Below, in pieces: positions 1-7,151 of a stretch of 8,348 nt of DNA (position 1 is the first letter of the stretch; every line of letters begins with the position of its first letter). The translations under genes and the position numbers were made by a program. The DNA is from Cytophagaceae bacterium. GTDB lineage: Bacteria > Bacteroidota > Bacteroidia > Cytophagales > Spirosomataceae. The stretch lies in assembly GCA_947459055.1 (NCBI GenBank), contig CANHCG010000058.1:1-8348 (forward strand), written 5' to 3'. Below the pieces are notes generated by a model. That model ran no database searches. It was not told the origin of the DNA and was given only the letters and a program-made list of their open reading frames with translations.

Positions 1-375
1 AATAGCCGAAAAGGAAAAGCCTTCGAATATTTCATTCCGATGATCGATGCCCGACGAATGGAAGTGTATACGGCTGTTTTTGAATCGGATACAATGACAA
101 ATTGCTTGGAAAGCCAACCTATGATTTTGGATGAACAATCTTTAACTAAATTCACTTGTCGCCCTTCTCTAATTTTCGGAAATGGCGCAATGAAATGGAA
201 GGAAGCCCATCCAGAAATTCAAGGAAATTTCGAGGCAGAAAAGCCCTATCCGGAGGCGAAATACATGGGCGATTTGGCCTATGATGCTTTTATGAACCAA
301 GCCTTTGAAAACATTGTTACGCTGGAGCCTACGTATTTAAAGGAATTCCAAGGAACAAAACCGAAGTTGAAATAA
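1..375 (+). CDS. tsaB: TsaB, tRNA threonylcarbamoyladenosine (t6A) synthesis subunit, 3' part
   Basis: This is the C-terminal 124 codons of a TsaB/YeaZ protein; the 5' part lies left of the window, since the frame is open from base 1. TsaB is a catalytically inactive ASKHA-fold paralogue that pairs with TsaD and, with TsaE and TsaC, puts the threonylcarbamoyl group on A37 of ANN-decoding tRNAs in the cytoplasm. Visible family marks are PMIDARRMEVYTAVF near the start of the fragment, the segment LIFGNGAMKW in the middle, and the ending EPTYLKEFQGTKPK, which matches the usual ExxYLK(D/E)F tail of Bacteroidota TsaB. The full protein is normally about 225-235 aa, so roughly 100 residues are missing. 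The stop is followed after one base by the DUF2480 start, so the two are probably cotranscribed. The family call is firm from the motifs; the operon is inferred from spacing. Confidence 0.9.
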   Translation, partial: NSRKGKAFEYFIPMIDARRMEVYTAVFESDTMTNCLESQPMILDEQSLTKFTCRPSLIFGNGAMKWKEAHPEIQGNFEAEKPYPEAKYMGDLAYDAFMNQAFENIVTLEPTYLKEFQGTKPKLK

Positions 376-376
376 C

Positions 377-889
377 ATGGACGAAATCATCAATAAAGTC
401 GGCCAAAGCGGCCTAATCCAACTTGACCTCGAGGAACTCCGTCCAAGTGGCGAACGTCTTTTTTTCGACCTAGCCCCCTGCCTATTTATGGGATTGGCCT
501 TAAAAGAAAAGGACTTTAGAGCCTTTGTTCAGGAACATGATTGGACGCAATACCAATCCAAACATGTCGCCGTAGGATGTTCCGTGGATGCGATCATCCC
601 TACTTGGGCCTACATGCTGATCAGCATTCACTTAGCCCCATATGCCCAAACTACCGTTTTTGGAACACTAGCAGATTTAGAGAAAACCTTATATTCAGCT
701 GTTTTAAATGAATTGGACCTAAGCCCTTACCGAGATGGACGAATTGTGATTAAAGGTTGTTCGAAGGAATCCGTTCCTACGGATGTATATGTGCAGATCA
801 GTACTTTATTCCAACCGATTGTTAAGAGTCTTTTCTTCGGCGAACCCTGCAGTACGGTTCCTCTATATAAACAGAAAAAGACTGTTTAA
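377..889 (+). CDS. DUF2480 family protein
   Basis: A 170-aa soluble protein of the Bacteroidota-specific DUF2480 family; its biochemical function is not known to me. The whole length fits the family. It opens with MDEIINKVGQSGLIQLDLEE, then has LKEKDFRAFVQEHDW (42-56), GCSVDAIIPTWAYML (67-81), VIKGCSKESVP (124-134) and the ending EPCSTVPLYK (156-165). Three cysteines, C68, C128 and C158, sit inside these best-conserved blocks, which would fit a metal or Fe-S site, but that is inference. From memory, DUF2480 genes in other Bacteroidota often lie close to SUF Fe-S assembly genes; here the neighbour is tsaB instead. There is no signal peptide or membrane segment. The start at 377 follows the tsaB stop by one base and gives the normal family N-terminus. 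The stop overlaps the stop of the convergent DUF4175 gene by four bases. Confidence 0.9.
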   Translation: MDEIINKVGQSGLIQLDLEELRPSGERLFFDLAPCLFMGLALKEKDFRAFVQEHDWTQYQSKHVAVGCSVDAIIPTWAYMLISIHLAPYAQTTVFGTLADLEKTLYSAVLNELDLSPYRDGRIVIKGCSKESVPTDVYVQISTLFQPIVKSLFFGEPCSTVPLYKQKKTV

Positions 890-3800
890 CGCTGAAATTG
901 CTCCAAGTATTTTTGCACCTTCTGCTGATATTTGGGCCATAAATCCACCGGTACTTTTTGGAAAAGCATATTGTTTTCTTGTTGCTTTTTCAGGTAGGGC
1001 ACTAGATTAGGCGGTGGGTTTTCGCGCCATTTTTGCAGCGCATTTTTAGATTCACGTTTCGGGTCTTCTCCTTGTTCCTTAAGCGCTTTTTCGGCTTGCA
1101 TTAATTCTGGCATAAGAGAATTCTGCCGATTGAGTAAGTCTTGACTCAATCGTTTATTGATCCAATCCTCTTCGTTTTTATCCATTTCACTCATGAGTTT
1201 TTTAAGTTTTTCTTGCAAATCCCCTTCCCCTGGATTGCCTCCTAGTTGCTTCATCGCTTCCTCGATTTCTTGGCGAATCCTAGCTTGTTCTTGAGCCATT
1301 TTCACCATTTCCTCGGTTGAAGGCTCTCCCTTCCCTTGTTGCATTTCTCGGGTTTTTTGGTTGAGTTTTTGTTGGCGACCGGCCCAAGAACCCTTCATTT
1401 TTTGTTTTGATTTGCCTTTTTTCCCTGGATTTAGTTGAGCTTGTTGCTGCTGTAATTGTTGGAGTAAATTAGATATCAACAAGGCCAAATTGTTCGTTGC
1501 CGCCATGGCCTGTTGCTGTCGCATTTCCGCCATATCCCATTTGCGCTCTTTGATGTAGCGGGACGCATCGTTCATCCGGTTGCGCATTTGGGTGGTTTCT
1601 TTGGTGATGACGGAGGACAGAGGTAACAATTTTTTGCCCAAACTGAGTAAGCTATCTTCGAGAACACGGGCGGTTTCGGAGAGCCTGATTTGTTGTTGCG
1701 AGGCGGATTTGCTCAATTGGCTATGCATCAACTTTTCCTGTTCAAAAGACATTTGCAATAAATCATCCAATACGAGTCGCAATTGGTTCATGTTTAGATC
1801 CAATTCCATGCTTTCCGATTGGGTTCGCTGTTCCTCTAAGCTTTTGGCTAATTTTTTAAGATCCTGAACTGTCTTTTTCTGATCTGAAGGCTTCTTTCCC
1901 TTTTGAAGTTTTTCGAAATCCTGTTCGATTTCTTTTTCCAAAGGTTCTAAGGCATCCAATGCTTCCTTATTTTCAGGTTTTTCCGTTTTCAACTCATCCA
2001 GCGCGTCTTCTTGTTTTCGAAATTCCTCCAATAATTTTTGTGCCTCTTCCGACGCATTAGGCGTGCTGAGATTCTGTTTTTCTTGCTTTTCAGCGATATC
2101 TTGAATGCCTTGAATGGCGTCTTCTAATATTTTTTCGGCTTTTAAGTCCTTATAAAATTGGGCTAATCGCTTCAATTCTAAGGCCCGATTTTTTTCAGTT
2201 TGTTGTTTTTGTTGGATCGATTTTTGCCACGAACTCTCTGTTTCAGGGTTCATAGTAGGCGCTTCGTCGCGATTCAGCTCTTCCAGCATCTTTTGCAAAT
2301 CAGCCATTTTTTGTTGCCATAATTCAGAAGGCTTTTGGAAGCTGAAGGTTTGTCCTAACCAACGATCCTGTAAGGCCTTTAATTCCGCCAATTGTTTCTT
2401 CAAAGCCGCCTCTTTTTGCTTAATTTCTGCCAAGGTTTTTTCATTAATTTCCTTACCCAATTGTGCGCGTTTCATCACCTCATCCAATTCTTTTTTTAGC
2501 CCCTGCGCCTTTTCAAGGGCATTCGAAAGGGATTTTTCCATTTGACTAAATTCTGCATTGACCTGTTGGTTTAATAGCGCGCCCTCAGGAAAAGTCCAAA
2601 TGATTGGAGTTGTTTTCGTCCATTTGGGGCCGTGAAGGCCATCATTGTCTGCCACTTGGAAATAATATGAAATCTGCGCACCAGGCTTTAAGCTTAAGGA
2701 ATCCATTCGGAAAATATGCATAAAACTGGCTCGACTTTTACCCTTTTGAAAACCAATCGATTGGGTTTTCGAGGCGGACCATTTATTTTGCTCGTTCGTT
2801 CGTTGCTGAAATACAAATTGAATTTGACCCAAGCCATAATCATCAGACGCAAGGCCTTTAAAAACAAAAAAACGATAATATAATGAATCCAAGGTCGCCT
2901 GAATTTCCACTTGTGGTTTCGAATCCGGAATCACTTTGATCAGTTGAATCGGAGCCCATTGGGTGCTAAGTTTGGAATGAGTTAGCCCAAATTGGATTTC
3001 AGTCGGCTCAACAAACGTTTTTTCATATAGGTATGCACGAGCCATGATTGATTTACTAATTGGCTGTATTTCCCCATGTTTGAATTTTACGAGCATCCCC
3101 TGTTCATTTTCCGCTTTCATTTTCCATCGAATTTTCGTGCCTTCAGGAATTTCAACAGAAGATAATTGTTGGTTTTTTTCCACGGCCCTATGTAGATAGG
3201 AAGGAAAAACAAATTCGGTTTCTACTTGAAGAATCGCGGGTCTTCGGATCACTTCGATGGTTTGGGGTTCTGAAAAATAACCGCCTGCCTCAAATTGAAA
3301 CATTTGATTCTGAGGCCCGATGGATAAATTAACTCGAAAGCTCCCCGCTTGGACCTCCATGGGAATTTTTTCCTCCTTCCAAATCACAAATGCCTCAGTA
3401 GGCACCTCTTGGCCTTTTAATTGCATGCGTAATTCGAAATTTTCACCAGCGATTGCCTGTAAATTTGGATTTAGAATCTGAAAGGCGAATGGTAATTCTT
3501 TTGGATATTGAAAGTCGTAATGAATAATTCTTGTTGTCGATTTTTGAAAAATAGAAGGATTCCATCGATTCACCCCCAGCGTAAACAAACTAAGCAAAAG
3601 AAGTCCGAAGAAATACGTTTTTAAGGACTGATTCTGGATAAATTGGTCGAATGAATAGGGTTTGACCTCTTCGATTTTTTGCTTAATGGCCGCTTCAAGA
3701 AGGGGAGATTGATTGGATTGATTAGCTAATTGAAGAATATTGACTAATTCATCTTGTTGGGTATTAGGGAGGTGTTGGCCTACTTGTTTTGCGAGTTGCA

Positions 3801-4074
3801 AAAATTTTGCTTCGTTGATGGGAACTATTAATTCCCAAAGGCCCTTTCTGCAGTACCAAAAAATAATTACTACTGAAAATAGGCAATATCCATAGACAAT
3901 CGCAGCTCGAATAAGTGATGGAAACCAGGAGAAATATTCCAAGACTGCACAAAAAATGCCCATCAAGAACATATGCAACATGGATTTCAATAGACCCACG
4001 ACGAATTCATTTCTCCAATATCGGCGATGATAGGAGCTTAATAAATGAAGGATACTTTGTTTTTCTTGGGACAA
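886..4074 (-). CDS. DUF4175 family large membrane-anchored coiled-coil protein
   Basis: A long protein (1062 aa from the start chosen here) of the DUF4175 family, whose function is unknown. Domain order: a short basic N-terminus with SSYHRRYWRNEF (13-24); two membrane segments at about 24-47 and 51-75; a cytoplasmic stretch; a third membrane segment near 153-168; a probable extracytoplasmic beta-rich part with the marker ASDDYGLGQIQF (409-420); then a very long Lys/Glu/Gln-rich coiled-coil region (about 507-880). Family-typical blocks near the end are NNLALLISNLLQQ (861-873), a basic Gly/Lys linker (884-897) and EEDWINKRLSQDLLNRQ (968-984). The start is uncertain because no ATG exists between the in-frame stop at 4189-4191 and a Met already inside the first membrane segment. 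GTG at 4173 gives 1095 aa, but those 33 extra residues look non-coding and would cover the promoter of the divergent gene. TTG at 4072-4074 gives a more family-like N-terminus and was preferred. It overlaps DUF2480 tail to tail. Confidence 0.85.
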   Translation of the reverse strand: MSQEKQSILHLLSSYHRRYWRNEFVVGLLKSMLHMFLMGIFCAVLEYFSWFPSLIRAAIVYGYCLFSVVIIFWYCRKGLWELIVPINEAKFLQLAKQVGQHLPNTQQDELVNILQLANQSNQSPLLEAAIKQKIEEVKPYSFDQFIQNQSLKTYFFGLLLLSLFTLGVNRWNPSIFQKSTTRIIHYDFQYPKELPFAFQILNPNLQAIAGENFELRMQLKGQEVPTEAFVIWKEEKIPMEVQAGSFRVNLSIGPQNQMFQFEAGGYFSEPQTIEVIRRPAILQVETEFVFPSYLHRAVEKNQQLSSVEIPEGTKIRWKMKAENEQGMLVKFKHGEIQPISKSIMARAYLYEKTFVEPTEIQFGLTHSKLSTQWAPIQLIKVIPDSKPQVEIQATLDSLYYRFFVFKGLASDDYGLGQIQFVFQQRTNEQNKWSASKTQSIGFQKGKSRASFMHIFRMDSLSLKPGAQISYYFQVADNDGLHGPKWTKTTPIIWTFPEGALLNQQVNAEFSQMEKSLSNALEKAQGLKKELDEVMKRAQLGKEINEKTLAEIKQKEAALKKQLAELKALQDRWLGQTFSFQKPSELWQQKMADLQKMLEELNRDEAPTMNPETESSWQKSIQQKQQTEKNRALELKRLAQFYKDLKAEKILEDAIQGIQDIAEKQEKQNLSTPNASEEAQKLLEEFRKQEDALDELKTEKPENKEALDALEPLEKEIEQDFEKLQKGKKPSDQKKTVQDLKKLAKSLEEQRTQSESMELDLNMNQLRLVLDDLLQMSFEQEKLMHSQLSKSASQQQIRLSETARVLEDSLLSLGKKLLPLSSVITKETTQMRNRMNDASRYIKERKWDMAEMRQQQAMAATNNLALLISNLLQQLQQQQAQLNPGKKGKSKQKMKGSWAGRQQKLNQKTREMQQGKGEPSTEEMVKMAQEQARIRQEIEEAMKQLGGNPGEGDLQEKLKKLMSEMDKNEEDWINKRLSQDLLNRQNSLMPELMQAEKALKEQGEDPKRESKNALQKWRENPPPNLVPYLKKQQENNMLFQKVPVDLWPKYQQKVQKYLEQFQR

Positions 4075-4111
4075 ATTGTTTGAATAGAAAGGTTGAAAAT
4101 ACGAAATAAAA

Positions 4112-4142
4112 TTGTTCAAAAGAGGTATTTTGGGTAGATTTG
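4112..4142 (+). promoter_or_regulatory. Bacteroidota-type promoter for the fructosamine kinase gene
   Basis: The pattern is TTG at 4112-4114, a 20-base spacer, then TAGATTTG at 4135-4142, an exact match to the -33 TTG / -7 TAnnTTTG consensus of the Bacteroidota primary sigma factor. Transcription should begin about 5-7 bases after the -7 box, leaving a leader of only about 10 bases before the ATG at 4158. The box covers the alternative TTG start at 4140, so that start would not be on the transcript. The assignment is by pattern only. Confidence 0.65.
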
Positions 4143-4157
4143 GTGATTCTATTTTAT

Positions 4158-5048
4158 ATGTCCCAGCAATCACAAGAACAATATCAGTTTATTGAAAGCA
4201 TCCTTCGCAAACATGTCGGAGAGGTTTCGGACATGGAGGATTTCCAGTTTTTCTATGGGGGAAATTTTAATCTAGCCGTTCGCGTAAAATTAAAAGCTGG
4301 GGAATTTTTTATTAAATGGAATCAGGGTGAACATTTAGGCTTGTTTGAAGCTGAAGCGAAAAATTTAGCATTAATTGACTCTACTGAGGCGATTCGAGTA
4401 CCTCAGGTGATCGGGGTGGGCTCTTTGGAAGAGAAGGAATATTTGATGATGGAATGCTTGCCTACTGGGGAGAAATCAGGAGATTATTGGGAAGATTTCG
4501 GAACAAGATTAGCGCAATTACATAAAAATTCGGTCACGGATGGGCACGGATTAGCTTATACCAATTATTTAGGCGCGGCAAAACAAACGAATGATTGGAA
4601 TTTAAATGGCGTTCAATTTTTCATTGAGCAACGATTAAAAAAACAAGTGGATATCGCAACTTATCACCGAAAAATCAACGCGGCCACGGAAGAAAAATTT
4701 CAAGCCTTATTTGAAAAATTACCCCATTTAATCCCGAATGAAACCTCTGCCTTATTGCACGGCGATTTATGGTCTGGCAATGCGATGATTCATGCGGATG
4801 GCTACATTGCCTTAGTGGACCCTTCCTGTTATTATGGGTTACGAGAAGCGGAAATTGCATTTACTACGATGTTTGGGGGATTTGATCCAGCCTTTTACGA
4901 AGCCTATCATGCTTCATTCCCGATTGAAAAGGGCTTTCATGAGCGAATTCCATTATATAATTTGTACCCGTTGATGGTGCACGTGAACTTATTCGGCGAA
5001 GGATATCTGCCTGCCGTTCAAAAAATCCTTAGTGATTACAGTGCCTGA
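4158..5048 (+). CDS. Fructosamine kinase family protein (ketosamine-3-kinase-like)
   Basis: A 296-aa cytoplasmic kinase of the FN3K family (APH/protein-kinase-like fold). Characterised members phosphorylate fructosamines or ribulosamines on glycated proteins or small amines, which makes the sugar leave and so repairs glycation; the bacterial substrate is unknown. Visible motifs: a glycine-rich loop YGGNFN (33-38), the ATP-binding lysine in FFIKWN (K53), the catalytic loop HGDLWSGN (201-208, base D203), the metal-binding DPSCYYG (221-227) followed by REAEIAFTTMFGGF, and the C-terminal NLYPLMVHVNLFGEGYL. Length is normal for the family (about 285-300 aa). The ATG at 4158 is preferred over TTG 4140 because the latter lies inside the promoter and adds only MVILFY. 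The 3' end overlaps ispH, convergently, by 13 bases. The family is certain; the substrate is not. Confidence 0.93.
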   Translation: MSQQSQEQYQFIESILRKHVGEVSDMEDFQFFYGGNFNLAVRVKLKAGEFFIKWNQGEHLGLFEAEAKNLALIDSTEAIRVPQVIGVGSLEEKEYLMMECLPTGEKSGDYWEDFGTRLAQLHKNSVTDGHGLAYTNYLGAAKQTNDWNLNGVQFFIEQRLKKQVDIATYHRKINAATEEKFQALFEKLPHLIPNETSALLHGDLWSGNAMIHADGYIALVDPSCYYGLREAEIAFTTMFGGFDPAFYEAYHASFPIEKGFHERIPLYNLYPLMVHVNLFGEGYLPAVQKILSDYSA

Positions 5049-6277
5049 TTTTGAATCCAATTTTCGATAACTTGATCCACTGGTTTGGCTTGAGGAAATA
5101 AGGAAACAGTTTTTCGAAGGATTTCTTCCACCACAGCATCTGGACAAGAAGCGCCACAAGTTAAAAGAACACGGGTTTTTTCTTTTTGAGGAAGAAAATG
5201 ATGTGTAAAAATTTCTTCCTTCGTGCGATTATCAAAATGTAAAATACAATCCTCGGATATCAATTTTTCGGCTGATTTGATAAAATACGTGGGCAATTTT
5301 TCCGTACATAAATCTACTAAATGTGCAGTATTCGAGGAATTATACCCACCAGCCACGATGGCAAAATCTGCCTCCTCAGCCAATAATCCATAAGTTGCGC
5401 TCTGATTATCATGCGTGGCATAACATAGTGTATCCCGAGTATCCGCAAAATGATCCTTAATTTGATCCGGGCTTAGTTGATAGTATTCGGTAATGACCTC
5501 ACGAAGAAAATCAACGATTTCCTGGGTATCGGTGGCCAACATGGTCGTTTGATTGACAACTCCAATCCGCTTCAAATCCGTAGCAGGATTAAAGCCGGGG
5601 GAAAATTGACCCTCAAATTCCTTGTAAAAGTCGGCCACAGGTCTTTTAAACGTGATGAAATCGGCTAAAATGGTGGCTTGGTCAAAATCCCGTACAATTA
5701 ACGTGGGCGTGACCGCTTGCGAATGGGAAAATGTAGCCTTGGTCTCTTCGTGGCTAGGTTTTCCGTGCACGATGACAGAATAATCTTTTTGGCCAATCGA
5801 ATTCGCACGATTCCACACCTTTTCAACAAACGGACAGGTGGTATCGTAGGCATACGAATCAATGCCAATATCATTTAAAATTTGTTGGATTTCTAAGGTC
5901 GTTCCGAATGCCGGTACGATTACGATATCTTTTTGACTTAAATCTGACCAAGCAATTAACTGATTTCCTGATGTATCTTGGATGAATTTAACACCACGAT
6001 CTTGTAAATCCGCATTCACTGCAGGATTATGTATCATTTCAGAAAGTAAAAAAATACGTTTATCGGGGTTCTCATCGATGATTCGATAGGCCGTTTCCAC
6101 CGCATTTTCTACGCCATAACAAAAACCGAAATGCCTTGAGATTAAAACCTCTACAGGCCCAAAATCAAAAATAGCGGGTTTGAAATCCTTTTTCATCTTA
6201 TCCTGCACACGCCTAGCTTCTTTAATCTGGCTGATCAAATTGCTTTTAAACAAACTTGGAATTGAAAATGATTTCAT
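5036..6277 (-). CDS. ispH: 4-hydroxy-3-methylbut-2-enyl diphosphate reductase IspH
   Basis: The last enzyme of the MEP pathway. It reduces HMBPP to IPP and DMAPP with a [4Fe-4S] cluster in the cytoplasm. From the ATG at 6277 it is 413 aa, the long form seen in Bacteroidota, cyanobacteria and plants rather than the ~316-aa E. coli type. The three cluster cysteines are in FGFCYGVENAVE (C53), TTCPFVEKVW (C148) and DTLCYATHDNQSA (C285). Substrate-site blocks are EMIHNPAVNADL (H83), HGKPSHEETKATFSH (H171, H176, E177), GGYNSSNTAHL (313-317) and TCGASCPD (S377). IVPAFGTT stands where E. coli has SAHG, as usual in the long form. An in-frame ATG at 6340 would add 21 basic residues; MKSFSIPSLFKSN at 6277 matches the usual N-terminus, so it was preferred. 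The gene is divergent from the 6522 cluster and convergent with the kinase gene. Confidence 0.97.
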   Translation of the reverse strand: MKSFSIPSLFKSNLISQIKEARRVQDKMKKDFKPAIFDFGPVEVLISRHFGFCYGVENAVETAYRIIDENPDKRIFLLSEMIHNPAVNADLQDRGVKFIQDTSGNQLIAWSDLSQKDIVIVPAFGTTLEIQQILNDIGIDSYAYDTTCPFVEKVWNRANSIGQKDYSVIVHGKPSHEETKATFSHSQAVTPTLIVRDFDQATILADFITFKRPVADFYKEFEGQFSPGFNPATDLKRIGVVNQTTMLATDTQEIVDFLREVITEYYQLSPDQIKDHFADTRDTLCYATHDNQSATYGLLAEEADFAIVAGGYNSSNTAHLVDLCTEKLPTYFIKSAEKLISEDCILHFDNRTKEEIFTHHFLPQKEKTRVLLTCGASCPDAVVEEILRKTVSLFPQAKPVDQVIENWIQNQAL

Positions 6278-6378
6278 TTTACGAATTTTACGCCTTTCAA
6301 TAGGTTTAATCAGTCCAAAGGAATGTTTAACTTCCATCATTGCACAAAGTCTTAACTACTAATTTGAATAACAGTTTT

Positions 6379-6409
6379 CAAAATTACTAAGTGCGCAAGG
6401 AAAATACAC
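6379..6409 (-). promoter_or_regulatory. Probable ispH promoter (Bacteroidota type)
   Basis: Read on the minus strand: GTG at 6409-6407, a 20-base spacer, then TAATTTTG at 6386-6379. The -7 box is a perfect TAnnTTTG match, and the -33 element is one base off TTG. Transcription would start near 6373, giving a leader of about 95 bases to the 6277 start, or about 30 to the 6340 ATG. A weaker alternative on the same strand, TTG (6347-6345)-N21-TTCCTTTG (6323-6316), would exclude the 6340 start. Confidence 0.45.
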
Positions 6410-6448
6410 GACCTTTGAATAAAATTACAAGATAAATGACGTAAATCA

Positions 6449-6479
6449 TTGACACAACTCATAACTTATATTACTTTTG
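6449..6479 (+). promoter_or_regulatory. Bacteroidota-type promoter for the 6522-8348 cluster
   Basis: TTG at 6449-6451, a 20-base spacer and TACTTTTG at 6472-6479 match the TTG / TAnnTTTG consensus exactly. The predicted start is near 6485, leaving a leader of about 36 bases before the ATG at 6522. With gaps of only 18, 3 and 1 bases downstream, this promoter probably serves the unknown gene, the 117-aa gene, exonuclease III and the ferredoxin. I see no clear operator repeat around it. Confidence 0.7.
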
Positions 6480-6521
6480 TTGACTTGTTACCTAATCCGT
6501 CACCAAATTTCAACTAACTAG

Positions 6522-7133
6522 ATGAGCAAATCGAATTCTTTAAAGCTAAGAATTAGTCGGATGTTGATTGGAAACCCAATCGGATCTTTGGTGATTGCCT
6601 ACGTTAAAAACCCACTTTATTTTCTGTATACGGGCTTAGGAGTACTCGTCATGCTTTTATCTTACGAACGGTCATTTAGTGAAAAACCGGTAGAAGCTGG
6701 ATTCTTTTCTGGAAAAATTATTTTCGGTAGTGATCAATACCACCGCATCCAATCGAAGGATGTGGATGCACAACTTAAGTCCGAATTAGGCGCAAAAGCT
6801 TTAACCATAACAGCGACTAAGGAAGATAATTTAGAATCCGTTTATTTGAAAATTTATAATATGAACGGTCCAGGAACCTATTTTATTCCGGGTGATGGGG
6901 AAATTGGAAATATTGGAAATTTGATTAAAAATCTGGATCATTTCCAAGATAAAAATAACTTTTACGAGTCGAGTTTGCCGAATAAAGAAGGTGTGCAAAA
7001 CGGGGTGGGGCGTGTAAATATCACACGAATCACGGAACATGAAATTGAGGGAGAATTAATTTTAATTGCCAATAATCCAAAAGGAGAACAGGCCATACTT
7101 GAATCAGCCAAATTCAAAATTCCCCTCCACTAA
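6522..7133 (+). CDS. Membrane-anchored protein of unknown function, DUF6252-like outer domain
   Basis: A 203-aa protein that I do not recognise by name. The first 30 residues are basic (K3, K8, R10, R13, K29), followed by one membrane segment at about 31-48 (LYFLYTGLGVLVMLLSY). There is no lipobox and no clear signal-peptidase site, so it is probably a type-II-style anchor with residues 50-203 outside the inner membrane. The outer part looks all-beta: KALTITATKED (92-102), NGPGTYFIPG (115-124), GVGRVNITRI (161-170), EIEGELILIANNPKGE (174-189) and the end SAKFKIPL. This alternation, with GTY, GxVxIT and an EGxxxxxAxNxxG hairpin, resembles DUF6252-type domains of Bacteroidota lipoproteins; that is a fold-level guess. 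It is first in its operon, right behind a consensus promoter, and 18 bases ahead of the next gene. ATG 6522 is the only sensible start. Confidence 0.7.
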   Translation: MSKSNSLKLRISRMLIGNPIGSLVIAYVKNPLYFLYTGLGVLVMLLSYERSFSEKPVEAGFFSGKIIFGSDQYHRIQSKDVDAQLKSELGAKALTITATKEDNLESVYLKIYNMNGPGTYFIPGDGEIGNIGNLIKNLDHFQDKNNFYESSLPNKEGVQNGVGRVNITRITEHEIEGELILIANNPKGEQAILESAKFKIPLH

Positions 7134-7151
7134 CCTATCTGATCCCTACGA

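Noticed and set aside
783..1010. 75-aa plus-strand open frame across the DUF2480/DUF4175 junction
   Set aside because: It overlaps two strongly supported genes in another frame and shows no recognisable features.
1434..1530. Run of TTG/CTG-type triplets that looks like a small tandem repeat
   Set aside because: It encodes Gln-rich low-complexity sequence (QQLQQQQ and QQQ) in the DUF4175 coiled coil; the units are irregular and not a DNA repeat.
1580..1867. 95-aa open frame on the plus strand inside the DUF4175 gene
   Set aside because: It is the complement of the coiled-coil coding region; its Ser/Asn/Leu-rich composition is what an antisense frame gives, with no motif.
4140..4157. TTG start that would lengthen the fructosamine kinase by six residues
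   Set aside because: The codon overlaps the last bases of the TAGATTTG promoter box and the added residues MVILFY are not family-like; the ATG at 4158 is better.
4208..4240. Possible minus-strand promoter (CATGTTTG) for DUF4175 inside the kinase gene
   Set aside because: The -7 box has one mismatch and there is no TTG at a proper distance upstream.
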